Positions 63,786 through 64,000 of a DNA stretch of 64,000 bases are shown here, piece by piece. Below the pieces are notes generated by a model. It saw only the letters and a program-made list of their open reading frames with translations. It ran no database searches and was not told where the DNA came from. The DNA is from Mesorhizobium sp. SARCC-RB16n (GTDB lineage Bacteria; Pseudomonadota; Alphaproteobacteria; Rhizobiales; Rhizobiaceae). The stretch's first letter is position 1; every line of letters begins with the position of its first letter. Position numbers and translations under genes: made by a program. Where the stretch lies: NCBI RefSeq assembly GCF_008520305.1, contig NZ_ML703306.1:62001-126000 (forward strand), in the 5' to 3' direction.

Positions 63786-64000
63786 TTTTTTCCCGACTAC
63801 CAACGGGATCAATAAGATAAACCGATGTGAGACTGCTACCGAAGCCACTATGTTTGTTGCGCTTTCGGCGACCGCACCCTAGACTCCTCTTTCCGGTACG
63901 CACCGGGAGGCTCCCTTTCAGTTTGGCTTTTGAATCCTTGGCCAAATCGGCGTCAGAGGGGCACGGGGGGAATTCGTCCGCTATCACGTGAATGGGACAC
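63786..64000. other. Unassigned sequence at the right edge, next to tRNA-Leu
   Basis: No gene is recognised in this 215-bp stretch, which is less GC-rich than the chromosome to its left in places. The frame that overlaps the tRNA on the minus strand is a read-through artefact. tRNA 3' ends are common integration sites, but no integrase or second attachment copy is visible in the window. Confidence 0.4.

Noticed and set aside
63571-63987. Minus-strand frame across tRNA-Leu
   Set aside because: It reads through the tRNA gene, giving the well-known false translation around RRGLEPPLL.

Overview
The window looks like chromosomal DNA of a GC-rich alphaproteobacterium of the order Rhizobiales, most probably Mesorhizobium or a close relative. 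The base composition, the ATGA-coupled gene pairs and the families present (MbfA, DUF1127, CHAD/CYTH, PhoX, a Ku-LigD locus, ECF42 with a YciI partner) fit that group. So do the many palindromic intergenic repeats of the type common in rhizobial genomes. The genus is an inference; no rRNA gene is present to settle it.

Layout. 0-11 kb: a DUF4242 gene divergent from a large AAA-LuxR regulator, the cytochrome bd genes cydAB, an ABC-2 exporter, a DUF2156 acyltransferase-like gene and a flavin monooxygenase. 11-17 kb: Tat-exported phosphatase PhoX with a candidate Pho box, a Gly/Asn-rich secreted protein, a NarL-type two-component pair, a decayed IS1-like element (15976-16712) with terminal inverted repeats and 21-bp flanking direct repeats, a small multidrug-resistance-like protein and a PAP2 phosphatase. 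18-25 kb: XRE regulator plus SulP transporter, 3-methyladenine glycosylase, a SnoaL-like protein, an SMP-30-like exported protein divergent from another XRE regulator across a palindrome, a compositionally atypical M50 membrane protease, and a CHAD/CYTH pair. 25.9-29.6 kb: TetR-HlyD-ABC ATPase-permease export operon behind a 26-bp perfect palindrome. 29.6-38.3 kb: threonine dehydratase-like enzyme, a small HTH-like protein, iron exporter MbfA behind a long Irr-box palindrome, an ArsR-type regulator divergent from DUF1127 and NIPSNAP/ABM genes, the non-homologous end-joining genes ku and ligD, and a YciF-like ferritin. 39-46.6 kb: a DCC thiol protein, saccharopine dehydrogenase-like protein, YciI plus ECF42 sigma factor with a matching promoter, glutathione transferase, cysK, LysE exporter and sorbosone dehydrogenase-like protein.

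46.6-63.4 kb is mainly housekeeping: hrcA and rph (divergent), rdgB-hemW, rsmI-yraN, uppP, a glutathione transferase with queG, an NAD-dependent epimerase-like gene, mepA, glk, an MsbA-like ABC exporter, dapB and gpmA. It ends with tRNA-Leu(CAG).

No single large undescribed system is evident. The most unusual signals are the deleted IS element with its very long flanking repeats, several strong regulatory palindromes (Irr, TetR, XRE), an ECF42-type promoter, an atypical M50 protease with a long C-terminal domain, and inverted pairs of palindromic repeats between genes. Translation starts were chosen by Shine-Dalgarno spacing and coupling. Family calls come from recognising motifs by eye, without database searches.
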